64,000 nt of DNA from Haematobia irritans (lineage: Eukaryota; Arthropoda; Insecta; Diptera; Muscidae). The notes below the pieces were generated by a model. That model was not told the origin of the DNA. It searched no databases and saw only the letters and a list, made by a program, of their open reading frames with translations. Each line of letters begins with the position of its first letter. Within the stretch, counting starts at the first letter, position 1. Below, one piece after another: positions 32,735 to 45,010 of this stretch. Where the stretch lies: assembly GCF_050003625.1 (NCBI RefSeq), contig NC_134400.1:226092085-226156084 (forward strand), read 5' to 3'. The translations under genes were made by a program, and so were the position numbers.

Positions 32735-34240
32735 GAATGGCAAGAAATAGAAGCATGCAATACGTGACTAGCAAAATCAAAACATAGCATAACGTTTTTC
32801 TAAGTAACATGAAATTTAATTGCATTTAGTCTTTTCAGTTCAGCTTAAGTTGCCTTGATTATCGTAAGAGTATTTATTAAATTTGAGATTTTTGGGTTTT
32901 TTTATATTTACAAATTATAAAAACCCAACAAAAAATGAGTTTCCAAAGATGATTCGTCAGTTTTTTAAACCAGTGCTGCCCAAAATATAGCGAAAGCATC
33001 ACCCTTTATCCGTTGCCATGTACACTATTCATAAACTAAGCGAACTATTTTTTGTTTGCTCGTTTCCAAGCCGCTTTATTGGATCTTTTTCGAGAGTACG
33101 TATAAGTCTTAAATCGCGTGATATACATTTTAGCGAGCTATGCGTAAACCAGCCGATCATTTCCCAACACTGATGTACCCCACCTCGTATATCTTTCATT
33201 CAAGCCCAAACCAGGTTCCTTCATAACATAAGAAAGGAATAGGATTGATTCGAGAAATACATCTGTACCACTAAGAGTATCACTATACCATCAACACTTA
33301 AAAAGTGTTTGAGACATTTCCATGTAAAATGTCTACAGTGTGGTATTCCTATTGCTTGCCTCTTACTCAGCAGATTTTTTATTGGAATCGTCTTGATTTG
33401 GTTAACAAACAAATGGTTGGAATCGTTACATCTGGAGCTTATTTGAATGTCAATATAGGTGGTGAAGTGTTGATGATTGGGACTTTGAAGATCTAAACGT
33501 TTTCTAAGTTATGCTGGCTATGAAGAATGCCGTGTGCAAGAAACGTGTGCCCAACTCGTCCTATCATTGGATGCCTGCTGCTTTGCCTGTTGTTGCCCAA
33601 GTTTCACCTACATCAGGCGAAGGGGAGACCCATAGGTTCACAACGAACTCACGCACTACTCAGATGAAATGATTACGGAATGGATTGACACCAATTGTTC
33701 GATATTTATTCATGGCTCATTGTGCTATTTGATTAATTTCATTTTTCTAATCTCATGTAGGGCAAATGTTTTCATAACTGTCTAAGGCTAGAGTTAAGAT
33801 CACCCCCTCCCCAACGCTTCCAGCATTCATTGTGATGAAATGAAATCGAGAAAGTCATTATCGCATGGACAGATAGCACAACTATCGCATCATGATCTGC
33901 CAAAGATGGATCTGATGAGGATGAGGTATCATTATTTTTGTCATCCTACCTACGCTTTTATGTGATGTGATCTAGCTCCATGATGGAGCTTTGCTAGATG
34001 ACGGTGATTTAATTGATTTATGTTTGTTGGAAAACAAATATGTACTTAGAGAGCGAGTGAACAAAATATCTGTTGTACACATGTATTAAAAAATTATAAT
34101 TAAATTAATTATGTTTGTGTTTCTAAATAAAACAAACTGACAAAGACGATCTGGGTACACTTTGAAAAATCAAAAGCTTAAGCGAAAATGTATAATGGAG
34201 TATATGGAGTTACCATGCATACACATGGTCGTTAAAATCG
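32735..34240. other. Stretch with one short GC-richer frame
   Basis: 33500-33690 is markedly less AT-rich than its surroundings and holds the candidate frame listed separately. Nothing else is supported. Confidence 0.4.
33511..33672 (+). CDS. Weak candidate: 53-residue open frame
   Basis: ATG 33511 to TGA 33672. Codon and residue use are unlike the AT-rich surroundings (Ala, Pro, Val and Thr rich, with a KKR basic stretch near residue 10). No signal peptide, known domain or splice partner is seen. It could be an exon remnant, or non-coding host sequence that happens to be open. Confidence 0.15.
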   Translation: MLAMKNAVCKKRVPNSSYHWMPAALPVVAQVSPTSGEGETHRFTTNSRTTQMK

Positions 34241-34244
34241 AAAT

Positions 34245-34505
34245 TCTTGCTTCGACCAATCACCAAAAAGTTTTTCAGAGGTGGATTATCCCATCTCAGT
34301 AATGCTGGTGACATTTTGAGTGCTTCTCTAAGTGATTCTATTCTGCTGGTTTCACCGCAACGTGGAACGCCGTTCGGACTCGGCTATAAAAAGGAGGTCC
34401 CTTGTTATTGCGCTCAACCTGGAATCGGGCAACACTCAGTAATAAGAGAGAAGTTCACCACTGAGGTCACAATGGACTGAATAGCTTAATTGAGCCTGAT
34501 TCGAA
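34245..34505 (+). mobile_element. SINE copy lacking the tRNA head
   Basis: From 'caccaaaaagtttttcagaggtgg' through 'ccatctcagtaatgctggtg', 'gaacgccgttcggactcgg', 'agagagaagttcaccactg' to 'gagcctg'. Same order as 57932-58283 read on its minus strand. The A/B-box head is missing. Confidence 0.75.
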
Positions 34506-34630
34506 TTATTTGGAGTGGAATGGCAAACAAAAATTTCGGACGAAGACCATATAGCTCTCAAAAAGATTCGACACTCTAACATAAAGCACGTTGAAACCAA
34601 TAGAAAACCAATATAAAAAGAAGTTACCTT

Positions 34631-35936
34631 CACTGTTAGAAAAATATGTTTTTCATATGTTCCGATATAAACAAAATGTGTTTCGCGCACAATTTTAAAA
34701 CACAATATATTTAAGTGCAAACATGTAATGTTCCTAAACTAACACTAAATGTTTGGGACATCTATATTAATATGTTAGAATATATTATGTTTGGGGCATG
34801 AATGTTTCATAAAAATCATATGTGTGAATGCAAACATATATACATTTACAAATTTCGACTAAACATACATATGTTGTGATATTTTATTCAAAGCGTCAGA
34901 GAGAGTATAGAGAAAGAAATAGAGATGGAAACCGGGAGAGTTGACGAAAGATATAAACATAACACAACTAAAGAATCAAAAGAGAACAATTTCTGTGAAA
35001 CCGCTTGTATGTTGTTTTGGAAAACTGTTTTATGATAAGGCCAAAAATTTGATATGCTTAAGTCTAAATATTATTTAATTTGAATAATGAGAATAGACAT
35101 TCGGAACCAAGAGAATAGACATTTGAAAAACAAACAGCATATGTTTTCGCCTTGAGAGCAGCATTTTATGTATGTGTGGACATGTGTTTTGTTTATCATT
35201 TTGGCATTATGGACACAATTTTTTTCTTGGTTCGTTGACAGAAATCGGAACGTACGAGGAGTAAGTCAAAATATTCAAGCAAAGGAAATAAAAAAAACGG
35301 TGGAAAATATACAAAAATTACAAAGGGATCTTCATAAAAATAACGAAAGGGCACTATGCTTTTTTTAGAGTTGGGACAGTAAAATGAAATAAGGAGGAAA
35401 TAGTGAAAAATTACACAGTAAAATGTATAAAAGCAATGTTTAGTTCCTCCTTATTAATAAGTAGTCCACGAGGAGTTGACGGACACCTTCAAATATAAAA
35501 GCGGGCATTAAGTTCGAGTTTTGCAGCTAAAACAATTTAAAAAGTTTAGTTTCTTTAAAATGAATTATTAAAGAAACATAAAAGGCATTTTAGAGCGATG
35601 GTGTTAAATGCTAGTAAAAAACAGTTCACGCCAGTTTTTTGTTACAAAATTGTTATTTTTGCAAAAAAAAAAAATAATATTTTATCCAAAAATCAGTCAA
35701 TTTCGTTTATATCAAGCACTGTTATTGACTATAAATCTTTAATAACCCACATTTCGAAGTTTCATTATAAAAAGTATAAATACAAATGTTATTTTTTGGG
35801 CTCAAAATGCTTCCAAACATATAATATGTTCACATAAAACAAACATATTAATGTTTCGGCAGTATCCCATAATATATGTGCTTCCTGCAAAATATGTTTG
35901 GAACATATGTTAAAGAAGCGATTTTTTTTGAGGGTG
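34631..35936 (-). mobile_element. CACCCTC/CACTGTTAG DNA element, copy 1
   Basis: Ends CACTGTTAGAAAAATATG (left) and TTTTTTTTGAGGGTG (right), i.e. the reverse of 46235-48051. It is filled with 'aacatat / atatgttt' motifs and with a central block that also matches 46235-48051. At 35630-35790 it keeps only part of the twin-tRNA element interior; the tRNA-like units are deleted. Flanks do not show a TA pair. Confidence 0.7.
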
Positions 35937-35964
35937 TTGTTATTGAGCTAAACGTCGAAGCGGG

Positions 35965-36055
35965 CAGTACTATAGCACTCATTGATAAAAGAGAAGTCAT
36001 CCACATGTGGTGTCATAATGGACTGAATAGTGTTGAGAGTATACCTAACCAAACC
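35965..36055 (+). mobile_element. SINE 3' fragment
   Basis: 'agcactcattgataaaagagaagt...tggtgtcataatggactgaatag...cctaaccaa' matches the SINE tail. A still smaller piece ('gtcacattggactgaatagtctaag') is at about 36645-36712. Confidence 0.65.
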
Positions 36056-36057
36056 TA

Positions 36058-36544
36058 CACCCTTAAAAAAATCGCTTATGTAACATATACCCCAAACACA
36101 TTTTGCTTCAAGCATATATATTTTCAGGATTGGTCCAAACAAAATATTGTTTGTATTGTTCAAACATATTATGTTTCCCCTTAGGACATACACTGGTAGA
36201 AAAAAATTTATATGAAATTTTCTTTGTGTGGATATATTTTTAAGGAGCCAATGGGTTACTTCCATTATTTTACTTGGTTTACTAGGTTTCTCTTCCTAAA
36301 AACATATATGTTTATAGGCTATTTCTAAATTAATATATGTTTGCATCTAAGCATATTATATTTACAAACATTTTATGTCCCAAACATAATAGGTTCTAAC
36401 ATATTAAAATATATGTCCCAAACATGTTATGCTAGTTTATGAACATTATATGCTTGCACTTAAAAATATTGTGTTAAAAAATTTGAGTTCCAAACATATA
36501 ATTTTTACATCCAAACATATGAAAAACAGTATTTTTCGTCCGTG
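36058..36544 (+). mobile_element. CACCCTC element, short copy 2
   Basis: 487 bp flanked by TA, starting CACCCTTAAAAAAATCGC and ending TATTTTTCGTCCGTG. The interior is dominated by 'ccaaacatatt' repeats; about 36187-36295 is unrelated and may be a smaller insertion. Confidence 0.7.
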
Positions 36545-37598
36545 TAGGAATGCCTAAAATAACACGTTCCGCACTATGAAAAAGTCTTTGAATTGGAATG
36601 AACCAAAATACCGGCAAATCGCATGTAGCAGCTCGCGATCTGACGGTGATGTCACATTGGACTGAATAGTCTAAGTTAACTTAAAAAGCTGGTATACCTA
36701 ACTCAACCTAAGGATGCCTAAAGTAGCACCTTCCGCACTATCACGCTGTGGCTGTAAGCAGCAAAAAGGAGCAAACTGATGATATCTCATATCGGTTAAA
36801 AATACGAATTGTCTTTTGGTGCAATGTAATCAGCAGCGTCAATTTAGTTGACATTGCATCAAATATATTGATTTTTTCTAGTGTATTTACAATTGCTAGA
36901 CAAAATTGAAGAGCATCATTTTTTAATACTAAAAGGTTGGCGTTTATTTATGATTTATTCAGTCGCACGGCAATTCCGTTCGACGCTGACTTCATTTGAG
37001 GAGCCAGAAGCAGGCCATAATAAATGAAGCAACATTACTTTTCATTGTACATCTGTCTGTCCGTGCAGCTATTTTATGAGGCGTTAGATTGGTAATGTTT
37101 TTTAATGTCTGGCGAAGTACGAAACGAATAATCGTAGATTTCTATCTGGTGTGTGGGTTGCTGGTTGCAGGCGTGTAAAGTTACGATTTGTTTTAATCAT
37201 TATTTCATCTCCACTATTTGTTTCATGTAAATCTAGCTGGCTGATTTTCTTTACAGAAATATATCTCATCGATGATTGATTATAATAAGCTTTATTAAAA
37301 ATGGGCACTTCATTCATTAATTAAATAAATGAAAACGGTATTTCTCTAATTGGGCTAATTTTTTATTCCCATAAAAAAAAAAAATTAGAAAAAAAACATT
37401 GTAAGATTTCATCTGCAAGAATAGGCCTATCGTAAATATTTGTGTTTGAGCTTTATGTTGCGGTCACACTGGTCAAATATTTAATGGAAATCAAATACTA
37501 GTAAACAAAAAGCGAAATAATATGAACACCTCAAACATGTATCAAGAGAATATGAAGGAACATGGTACATTATTCCTTCCTTGGGTGCAATTTTTGTA
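36545..37598. other. Stretch without a recognisable gene
   Basis: Contains the small SINE-tail piece near 36645-36712 and otherwise nothing supportable. Confidence 0.4.
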
Positions 37599-38099
37599 CA
37601 CAGAAAAAAATTTCCGTAGTTAAACTAACGCCAAATTTAACTTATTTTTATTGCAAAAAAATTATTTGTTTGTAATTCAATTTTATTACTTTTTGCGAAA
37701 TTTTCCACAGCCCAATGAAATTTTTTTTTTTTAAGTATGTCTCAAATAGTTTATGAACTAAACGTGGGTATAAAGTTCAATGACCGTACACAAGTTCATT
37801 TTTAACTAAAACAAATGAAAATTTTCGTACGATTCCCAAAAGTAGTAAGAATGAACTACAGTATGGTGAAAATGGTCATGATTTGGAGCCAATGATTTTC
37901 TTCTTTACTTTTAGTTAATTTTTTTTTCAATGAGAGGGAATAATTTCAAGAACAACAGTTAAAAAGTACAACATGGTACTAAATTTTCCTGGTTTTAACA
38001 ACACTTCGTGGAAATCTCAAAACATGGAGTACAAAATAGTTCAATTTTCGCGCGAGGTAGTTCATTTTTCCTATAAAACAGTTTACTTTTTTTTCGGTG
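37599..38099 (+). mobile_element. TA-target MITE, CACAGAAAAAAAT family
   Basis: 501 bp flanked by TA; left end CACAGAAAAAAATTTCCGTA with 'gttaaactaacgcc', right end 'cagtttac' then TTTTTTTTCGGTG. The next copy (38660-39166) is inverted relative to it. Confidence 0.75.
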
Positions 38100-38659
38100 T
38101 ACACATATAATATATTGGTGGGTGTTTTATATGTGAACTAAAATGTATAAACATGTATAGCTAGGATTGTGTAGATTAGTATCTGTGATTTTCTTTTCAA
38201 TAACTTAGTAATACCAATTCCCTTCAAAAAGCTCGTATAAAAAATTATAACCAAAGTTTTTTTTTGTTAACGGGATATAGAAAAACTCTGATAATCAAGT
38301 ATCTTATTTTAATCACATATCGACCATTTTCATTCTTATATTGATCTTAATTTTTGTCAAAACTCCATATTAATTTTAAATAATTCGGGGGTTAAGTATA
38401 CTTAAGAATCTCGGGTAAAACCGATACTACGTTCGGATTGTCGTTTTTACACGATTGCATTTCTTGAATAATTAAATAAAACAACTTTTCGAATAAAAGC
38501 ACTTCATTATTTCCATTCAATTTATAATTAAAGTGGCGAAAAAATATTAATTAAATTTTTGATTTTAGTGACTAATCTCGAACTTATTACCCACCTTGAG
38601 ACGATGACTTCCCCGAGCTTAAGTAGATTTTTCAAAAATTCGGCAGGTCCTCTGGTTTA

Positions 38660-39166
38660 CACAGAAAAAAAATTAAACTGTTTTATATGAATGAACTAAC
38701 GCGTGCAAAAATTCAACTAAATTGTACTCCATATTTTGAGATTTCCACACAATGTTGTTAAAACTAGGAAAATTTAATGCCCTGGTGTACTTTTTAACTA
38801 TAACTCACGAAATTACACCCTCTCATAGAAGAACAAACATGAACTAAAAGTAAAGAAGAAAAACATTGACGCCCAATAATGACCATTTCAACCATATATA
38901 GTTAATTATTACTAATTTTGGGAATCGTACGAAAATTGTATTTAGCTTAAGTTCATATTGAACTTATGTGTATGGGCATTGAAGTTTTTTACCCACGTTT
39001 ACTTCATAAAATGTTTGAGACATACCTAAAGAAAGGAAAATTTCATTGGACTGTGGAAAGTTTCGAACAAAATAAAGTTTAATTGCAAACAAATATTATT
39101 TTGCAAAAAAATAAGTTAAAATTAGCGTTAGTATGACTACGGATTTTTTTTTTTTTGGTTTCGATG
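38660..39166 (-). mobile_element. TA-target MITE, CACAGAAAAAAAT family, inverted copy
   Basis: 507 bp flanked by TA; begins CACAGAAAAAAAATTAAACTG and ends near 'ttagcgttagtatgactacgg' plus a T-run. The blocks 'caactaaattgtactcc', 'aacccaatgaccatttcaacc'-like text and 'atacctaaagaaaggaaaa' mirror 37599-38099. Confidence 0.7.
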
Positions 39167-39344
39167 TAGGGTTGCCCTATAGGCCTTTAGTTCTATTTAG
39201 TCACCGTAGTGATTCGGACCATCGTTCCTTTTGTACAAAAGAACTAGTTCCTTCAAATCGTTGCATCGTTCCTTTTCGTTCCGGCTTGTATATTTGTCAT
39301 CGCTGCCAACCATTAAAGACAAGACCAAACTTTTAAGAAAAATC

Positions 39345-40160
39345 TACCAAATTTAAGAAAAAAAAAATTATCAAAATTTGATTTTCTAGAAAATTTGGCA
39401 CAATTTTATTTCTCTACAAAATTTTTTCGAAATTTTATTTTTTAGAAAATTTGGCAAAATTTTATTTCTCTACCTCTATCTCTATCCCACCTCAGTAATG
39501 CTGGTGACATTTCTGAGTGTTTCCAAGCTTCTCTAGGTGGTTTCACTGCAATGTGGACTCGGCTATAAAAAGTAGGTCCCTTGTCATTGAGCTTAACATG
39601 GAATCGGGCAGCACTCAGTGATAAGAGAGAAGTTCACCAATGTGGTATCACAATGGACTGAATAGTCTAAGTGAGCCTGATACATCGGGCTGCCACCTAA
39701 CCTAACCATTTCTTTCCAAAATTTTTTCGAAATTTTATTTTTTAGAAAATTATGTCCAAATTTTACTTCTTTTGGAAATTTTGTCCAAATAAGAAAGATA
39801 AATAATCTAGAAAATTTTGTCCAAATTTTATTTTTCCCCAAATTTTATTTTTCTAGAAAATTTTGCCAAAATTTTATATCTATGGAAATATTTTTTTAGA
39901 AAATTTTGCTAAAATTTTATTTCTATGGAAAATTTTGCCAACATTTTATTTCTTTGGAAAATTTTGCCAAAATTTTATTTCTTTGGAAAATTTTGCCAAA
40001 ATTTTATTTCTATAGAAAATTTAGCAAAAATTTTATTTTTATAGAATATTTTATTTTTATTGAAAATGTTGGCAAATTGTAGAAATAGAAACAAATTTTC
40101 AAAATTTCATTTCTATAGAAAACGTTCTCAACATTTTATTTCTATACAAAATTGAAGTAC
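39345..40160. repeat. ~29-bp AT-rich tandem repeat, locus 2
   Basis: Many diverged copies of AAAATTTTGCCAAAATTTT followed by ATTTCTATGG/ATAG, interrupted at 39488-39711 by a SINE. It is the complement orientation of the array at 22985-23192. Confidence 0.75.
39488..39711 (+). mobile_element. SINE, 5' truncated, inside the 29-bp array
   Basis: 'ccacctcagtaatgctggtg' through 'ggactgaatagtctaagtg' to 'cctaacctaacc'. The tRNA head and first ~90 bp are absent. Confidence 0.8.
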
Positions 40161-40455
40161 GTCTTAGTTGGAGAGGAATATTTTACAAATCTACCAAAAC
40201 ATCAAGAATTTTACCAATCTACCAAACAGTAAAAAATATCTTTTTTGGTAGAATTCTACCAACTGAGGCAACTGTGACCAAAAGTCAAAATATCAAGCTG
40301 CTATCCTCGGAACGTTGGAGCGTAGATTGCAAATAAAAATAAATGACAAAAGGAACGATGAGAGCGAAAGAAATTGAACTGGTGACAATCGTTCCTTTTA
40401 GTGAACCGTTCATTGGAACTAGTTCGTTCCGGAACGACACAACACTGGTTCTATT

Positions 40456-41372
40456 TCACTTGTTTCCAATAGCCTTATAATGAGATATCAGTCTGTTCGG
40501 TGACATAAGACTTTTCTTCAGTGTTATAATTGGAATTAATCTCCGTTTAATTCATTTCGAAGTATTAAACAAACATTAAATCTTGATTTAATTTATATTT
40601 GATTTTTGAAAATGAAGTATGAAAAGTGTCCTACGTGAGTCACTAAATGGGATTCCCCCACATACTGTCGCTTCAAATGCGATGACAAATATTCCTCTAA
40701 TTATATTTTTATGCTGATAATAACAAATGTCCAATATGTAAATTTTTAAACATTACTTTTCTTTTAAGACCAAGACGCAAACACGCCAGCTATCAATAAA
40801 CCACGAGACATTAATGGCCCATACAAGGTTCATAAATTATTTTCAAAACTGGCGCATACGTGAAAAATAGACGTTAATATTAGTTTTGACAATAAAACGG
40901 CACTGTAAGCCGAAGCCATGAAAAATAGACGCAAAGTTTTACAGTCTAGACGTCATACATACATGCGATTCGAAGAAACATAAAAGGGAAGTAGAAATAG
41001 GCTAAGGATATTCCTGCCTGCTCCGCCACGGCTCATCCGTATTTGAATTGATATTAAAAAAGTGAATATCAACACAATTCATCCTATGGACATTGTAACC
41101 CCCACCCGTTCTCTTTTTCAAGTTTGAAATAGCCATTCATTGCGTGCTTAATTCATTTAGGCCTTCTGTTTTACAGCAGAGCCAAAACGAAAAGGCCACT
41201 GGTGTTTGGCTTGTGATGTGCCATGACTTGTTTTATGTATTTCTCAGCTTATTTCGGAACGTATCATCAATAATAAAGTGAAATGTATAAAAAAATACCA
41301 GCATAGTACTATGATCCTCTAATAGACTAGTGTTTGTGGTTGGGCATGTGTGCTATTCACTCCTCCGACTAC
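40456..41372. other. Stretch without a recognisable gene
   Basis: No supported feature. Sequence is less repetitive than its neighbours. Confidence 0.4.
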
Positions 41373-42708
41373 CCCAGCGGCGGAAATCGCTCTTCGTAAG
41401 GCCTTTTAAAAGGCATTTATTTGCAGACACAAGGCATTGACTTCCCATTACATATTCATTGATTTTTTACACAGGGTGTCATAGCCGACCAAGGGCTCCG
41501 ACTTCAACTTACAGCATAAGGGCTAAAATTAGGTCATTATTTTAAGGCCTTTTAGGATTGCCTCAAATAAGTTCTTTATAATGTGTGATAAAATAAGGCC
41601 TTTTGTAATGTATACATCAAAAGGCTTTATGAAGCATATATAAATAGAGACCTCTTAATAGGAGTTTAAAATAATGCCAATTTAATGCCTTTTTATGAAG
41701 GATGTTTAAAAGGCCTTGTTTACATACCTTATATAGGACCTACTCCAAATTTCATATATAAATAAGAAATCCAAAATTTGTGAAGAATTCTTTTTACTTT
41801 ATTTTGTACTATATAAAATTGTACTATAAAAAATAAATCACCTTCTTCATAGGAACTGATTTCGTATTGGACGTCTGATTTCCACATATTGAACAGAACA
41901 TTGGCTTTCATGGCAAAAGTTGCCGCTAAATAAATACGTAAAATTATTATAAAATTATTATTATAATGTAATTCAATATAGTATAATATTCATCAAAAAG
42001 TATATACTTACCGCATATTTGACACTTCAGCTACTTAAACAAAAACCAAAAAACACAGCGACTTGCTCCAACGAAATCACAAACCCGAATGAAGAAACAC
42101 GTGTTGCTTTAAATAGTGCAAAATTATTTTTATTCTTAACTTTCGGTTACTTATAAACTTACGGCATAAGGGCTTATCAAAGGTCTCTTAGATTAAAGAA
42201 GTGCGCATATGAGAACATGACTTGTTTTTTTCTAAAGCCGTTATATTGTTTGTGACTCGTTGTCGAAAAACTTATAAATTGGCTTACGGCATAAGGGGTT
42301 TTCAAAGGTCTCGTAAATTATAAGAGCTTGCTATGAGAATATGAGTTGTTTTTTAAAAATTGTTTTATTTTGACTCGTTGCAAGAAAACATTGTAATTCA
42401 CAATACCAAACAAGGCCTATTAGGAGTTCTTTAAAATGAGTCTTTAAACACATGTCCCAGATAAGCCATTTCAAAAGGCCTCGACAAGTATGCTATGAGA
42501 AAAGGGATAGCGATCTTAGTAAATAAAGACCTTTTTAAGGCCTGGTTTTTGCAATGAATGATGAATGAGTATCAACTTTTTTTGTAAAGAAGGAAGAGGG
42601 CTTACAAAAGGGATTATTTTATAAGACCTAATCGTATGAGTATTGCCTCTAAAATAAGGGCTCCGTGAATGCTTTAAATCGAAAGTGCTCTCGATTTACG
42701 CCGCTGGG
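41373..42708. mobile_element. CCCAGCGGCG element rich in AAGGCCTT motifs
   Basis: 1336 bp with inverted ends CCCAGCGGCG plus AAATCG, and a 2-bp flank AC on both sides (41371-41372; 42709-42710). The interior carries many AAGGCCTT / AAAAGGC motifs (for example near 41399, 41552, 41605, 41709 and 42470). Repeated short subterminal motifs are a CACTA-type habit. No ORF is convincing. It lies 154 bp upstream of the transposase-bearing element, which starts with the same CCCAGC. Confidence 0.7.
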
Positions 42709-43050
42709 ACGACCATGGAATCTTGTCCTTGTCACCAACACTTCTTCGCCATGTAAATACCATTGTGGATGGAGTATTTGTGCGTTTATGCGTCTGTTAA
42801 GCGGACACTAGAACATCGAGCAACTCGTAGCATGCCATTTAGCAGGTTCCTCCCCCTCGATTCCCAGCAAAAAATATTCATAAATTTGGAAGCAGTACAA
42901 AAGATCACTGTATACTGTAAGCAGTAATTTTCGGCGCAGTTTATTCGGCGCAAAATTCAACACATTTTCATGCATTAATTTTATCGTCATTAAGCATAAA
43001 AACTTGGAAAGAAAAAAAACTAGACGGAATATTAAACAAGCGCTGATTTT

Positions 43051-43225
43051 GACAAATTATGTAAGCGAGAGACTATTTAGTGCAACCACACTCGCTTACC
43101 AAGTTGCACTAAAGAATGCTTTTGCCGAAGCCAAACTTTTGTCAGTGCTCGCACATCATTTCAGACACGATGTCGTTTAGTGCATACCATTTTATTTACT
43201 TAGTTGCACTAAAGTAAGCGAGTAT
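43051..43225. repeat. Subterminal repeats at the 5' side of the transposon
   Basis: AGTTGCACTAAAG occurs twice in plus orientation (near 43113 and 43202) and its complement TTTAGTGCA twice (near 43075 and 43179), interleaved with GTAAGCGAG / CTCGCTTAC. These are likely transposase-binding sites by analogy with CACTA elements (inference). A donor-like GGTAAGTAA at 43362 suggests a spliced leader upstream of the ORF. Confidence 0.6.
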
Positions 43226-43991
43226 TAATTTCGTATTTTTGCCGAGGATTGGATCATGAGTAAAAATTGAGCGTTGTGAGTTTAGTTACAGTGCGAAAGT
43301 CGAGTGGATAGGTCGTTACCGCGCGTGTTTGTTGCTTTAATACATAGAGAGCATTTATTTATTTGGTAAGTAATATATAAACTTTGTGTGCATTGCGTCA
43401 TTTTTAAATGGGGAAAACAAAAGCAAAACGAATGGTAGGCAAACGCCAGATAAATAGACTCATACGTAAAGAAGTAAATAAAAATGTAACGGCACTTAAT
43501 ATTTCGCAAAATCTTGTAGATTTTGATACAAGCCAATTAGATTATAATGCAGATGAATATGACAATGCAGATAGGATGGAATATTCGTCATCAAATAATT
43601 TTAATGAAGAATATCCCAACCCTATACCTATTAAAGATGTACTGCGTGCGTGGTACTTACAACATAGACCGACTGTCGCTTGTGTTTCCGATCTTTTGAA
43701 AATATTAAAATCTAGAGGATTATATGTTCCTTTAAGTGTCGCTACGCTAATCGGTTTGTATTCTAATGTAACAAAGAGAACGGTATGTCCTGGGACATAT
43801 TTCCACATAGGGCTACAAAACAATATTAGTAAAATTTCAGATATTTTAATGGCTCAAAATAAAATGGAAATTATAATTGATATAGGCATAGACGGCCTTC
43901 CTTTATTTAAAAGCAGCGAAATAGGGCTGTGGCCTATTTTATGTCGCGTTATTAATATCCCCGAAATAAACGTATTTTTAATAGGCAGCTA

Positions 43992-44059
43992 TGTGGGAAA
44001 GAAAAAACCAGCTAATGTAAACACATGTGGGAAAGAAAAAACCAGCTAATGTAAACACA
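43992..44059 (+). repeat. 34-bp tandem duplication inside the transposase
   Basis: Two perfect 34-bp copies, 43992-44025 and 44026-44059, starting TGTGGGAAAG. As 34 is not a multiple of three, the frame is lost here. Confidence 0.95.
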
Positions 44060-44751
44060 TATCTACACGATTTTGTAACAGAAATGAAAAAAATCAAAAT
44101 GAGGGGCTTGAAGTAAATGGAAATAAAATTAATGTTAAAATTCGGGCTTTTTTAGCAGATGCCCCTGCACGATCTTTCGTTTGTGGAATTAGGGGCCACA
44201 ATTCTTTGAAGGGGTGTAGTAAATGTTACCAGGAAGGCATGAGTATATCGAATGTAACTGCGTTTAGAACCTCTGCTGCAAAACTTCGAACAGACGAGGA
44301 TTTCAAAACAAGATTGGATACAGATTTCCACTCCGAAAAGTATGGCAGTGAAGGTTTGTCTCTAGAAAGTCTAGGAATTAAAATGATTACACAGTGGATC
44401 TTGGGGTAACTACACGCAAAGAAAAAAAACGTTTGGAAAACGTGTACCGAAAACGTTTTTCTTTTGTTAGAGTTTTTTGAATTGCTTCCAAAATTTTAAA
44501 CTTTTATCACCAAAAAAATTCGTTTGTTACAAAATTTTTATTTTTTCAATAAAAAAAGTTATTTTTGAAACAACAACACAGTCCATTTCGTTTATATCAA
44601 ACACTGTTCTTTTCTGACTTTAGGTCTTTAATAAGACACATTTTACAGTTCAAAATTTAATATACTACAATGAAATGTTGAACATTTTTTCGGAATCTTC
44701 CGAACATATCTGGAATATATGTAAAAAAAAAAAAAACAAAAAAAAAATTTT

Positions 44752-44825
44752 GGTCGAAGCAGGGATCGAACCCACGACCTTTGGCATGCAAGTCGGACGT
44801 AGCAACCTCTGCACCACGGTGCCAA
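44752..44825 (-). other. tRNA-like sequence, leftward
   Basis: Minus strand: 'ggcaccgtggtgcagaggtt' (A-box-like), TTGCATG in the anticodon position, and B box 'gggttcgatccc', closely matching a tRNA layout. The TTGCAT loop recalls Ala (UGC), but the anticodon stem does not pair well. Confidence 0.65.
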
Positions 44826-44937
44826 ACTAAATGTTTGTTTCTGTTAAATAAACTTTGTTTATTCGGTTCGTGGGCGCTGCAAGCTATGCTATATAAATAT
44901 AACTTATATGGATATTTATCTATTGATGACCATATCA

Positions 44938-45010
44938 GATACATAGCTCAGTGGTTAGTGTGTTGGCTTACAAAGTGCATGGTCCGCGGTTCGATTCTCC
45001 GTCCAGGCGA
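44938..45010 (+). other. tRNA-like sequence, rightward
   Basis: A box 'tagctcagtggttagtg', anticodon region 'ggcttacaaag', B box 'ggttcgattctcc'. Head-to-head with 44752-44825, with 'gctatgctatataaatata' between them. Confidence 0.65.

Larger units (their letters stand above)
39198..40447. mobile_element. hAT-like element with GTTCC termini
   Basis: Flanked by the 8-bp duplication GTTCTATT (39190-39197; 40448-40455). Ends contain cgttcc/ggaacg motifs: left 'gattcggaccatcgttcc', right 'ttcgttccggaacgacac'. Inside are the ~29-bp array and an inserted SINE. No transposase is left. The right end CAGTGTTGTG (complement) is typical of hAT; the left end is worn. Confidence 0.65.

Noticed and set aside
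44938..45010. Functional tRNA gene
   Set aside because: Boxes are good but the anticodon stem is poorly paired and the unit lies inside a mobile element in several diverged copies.
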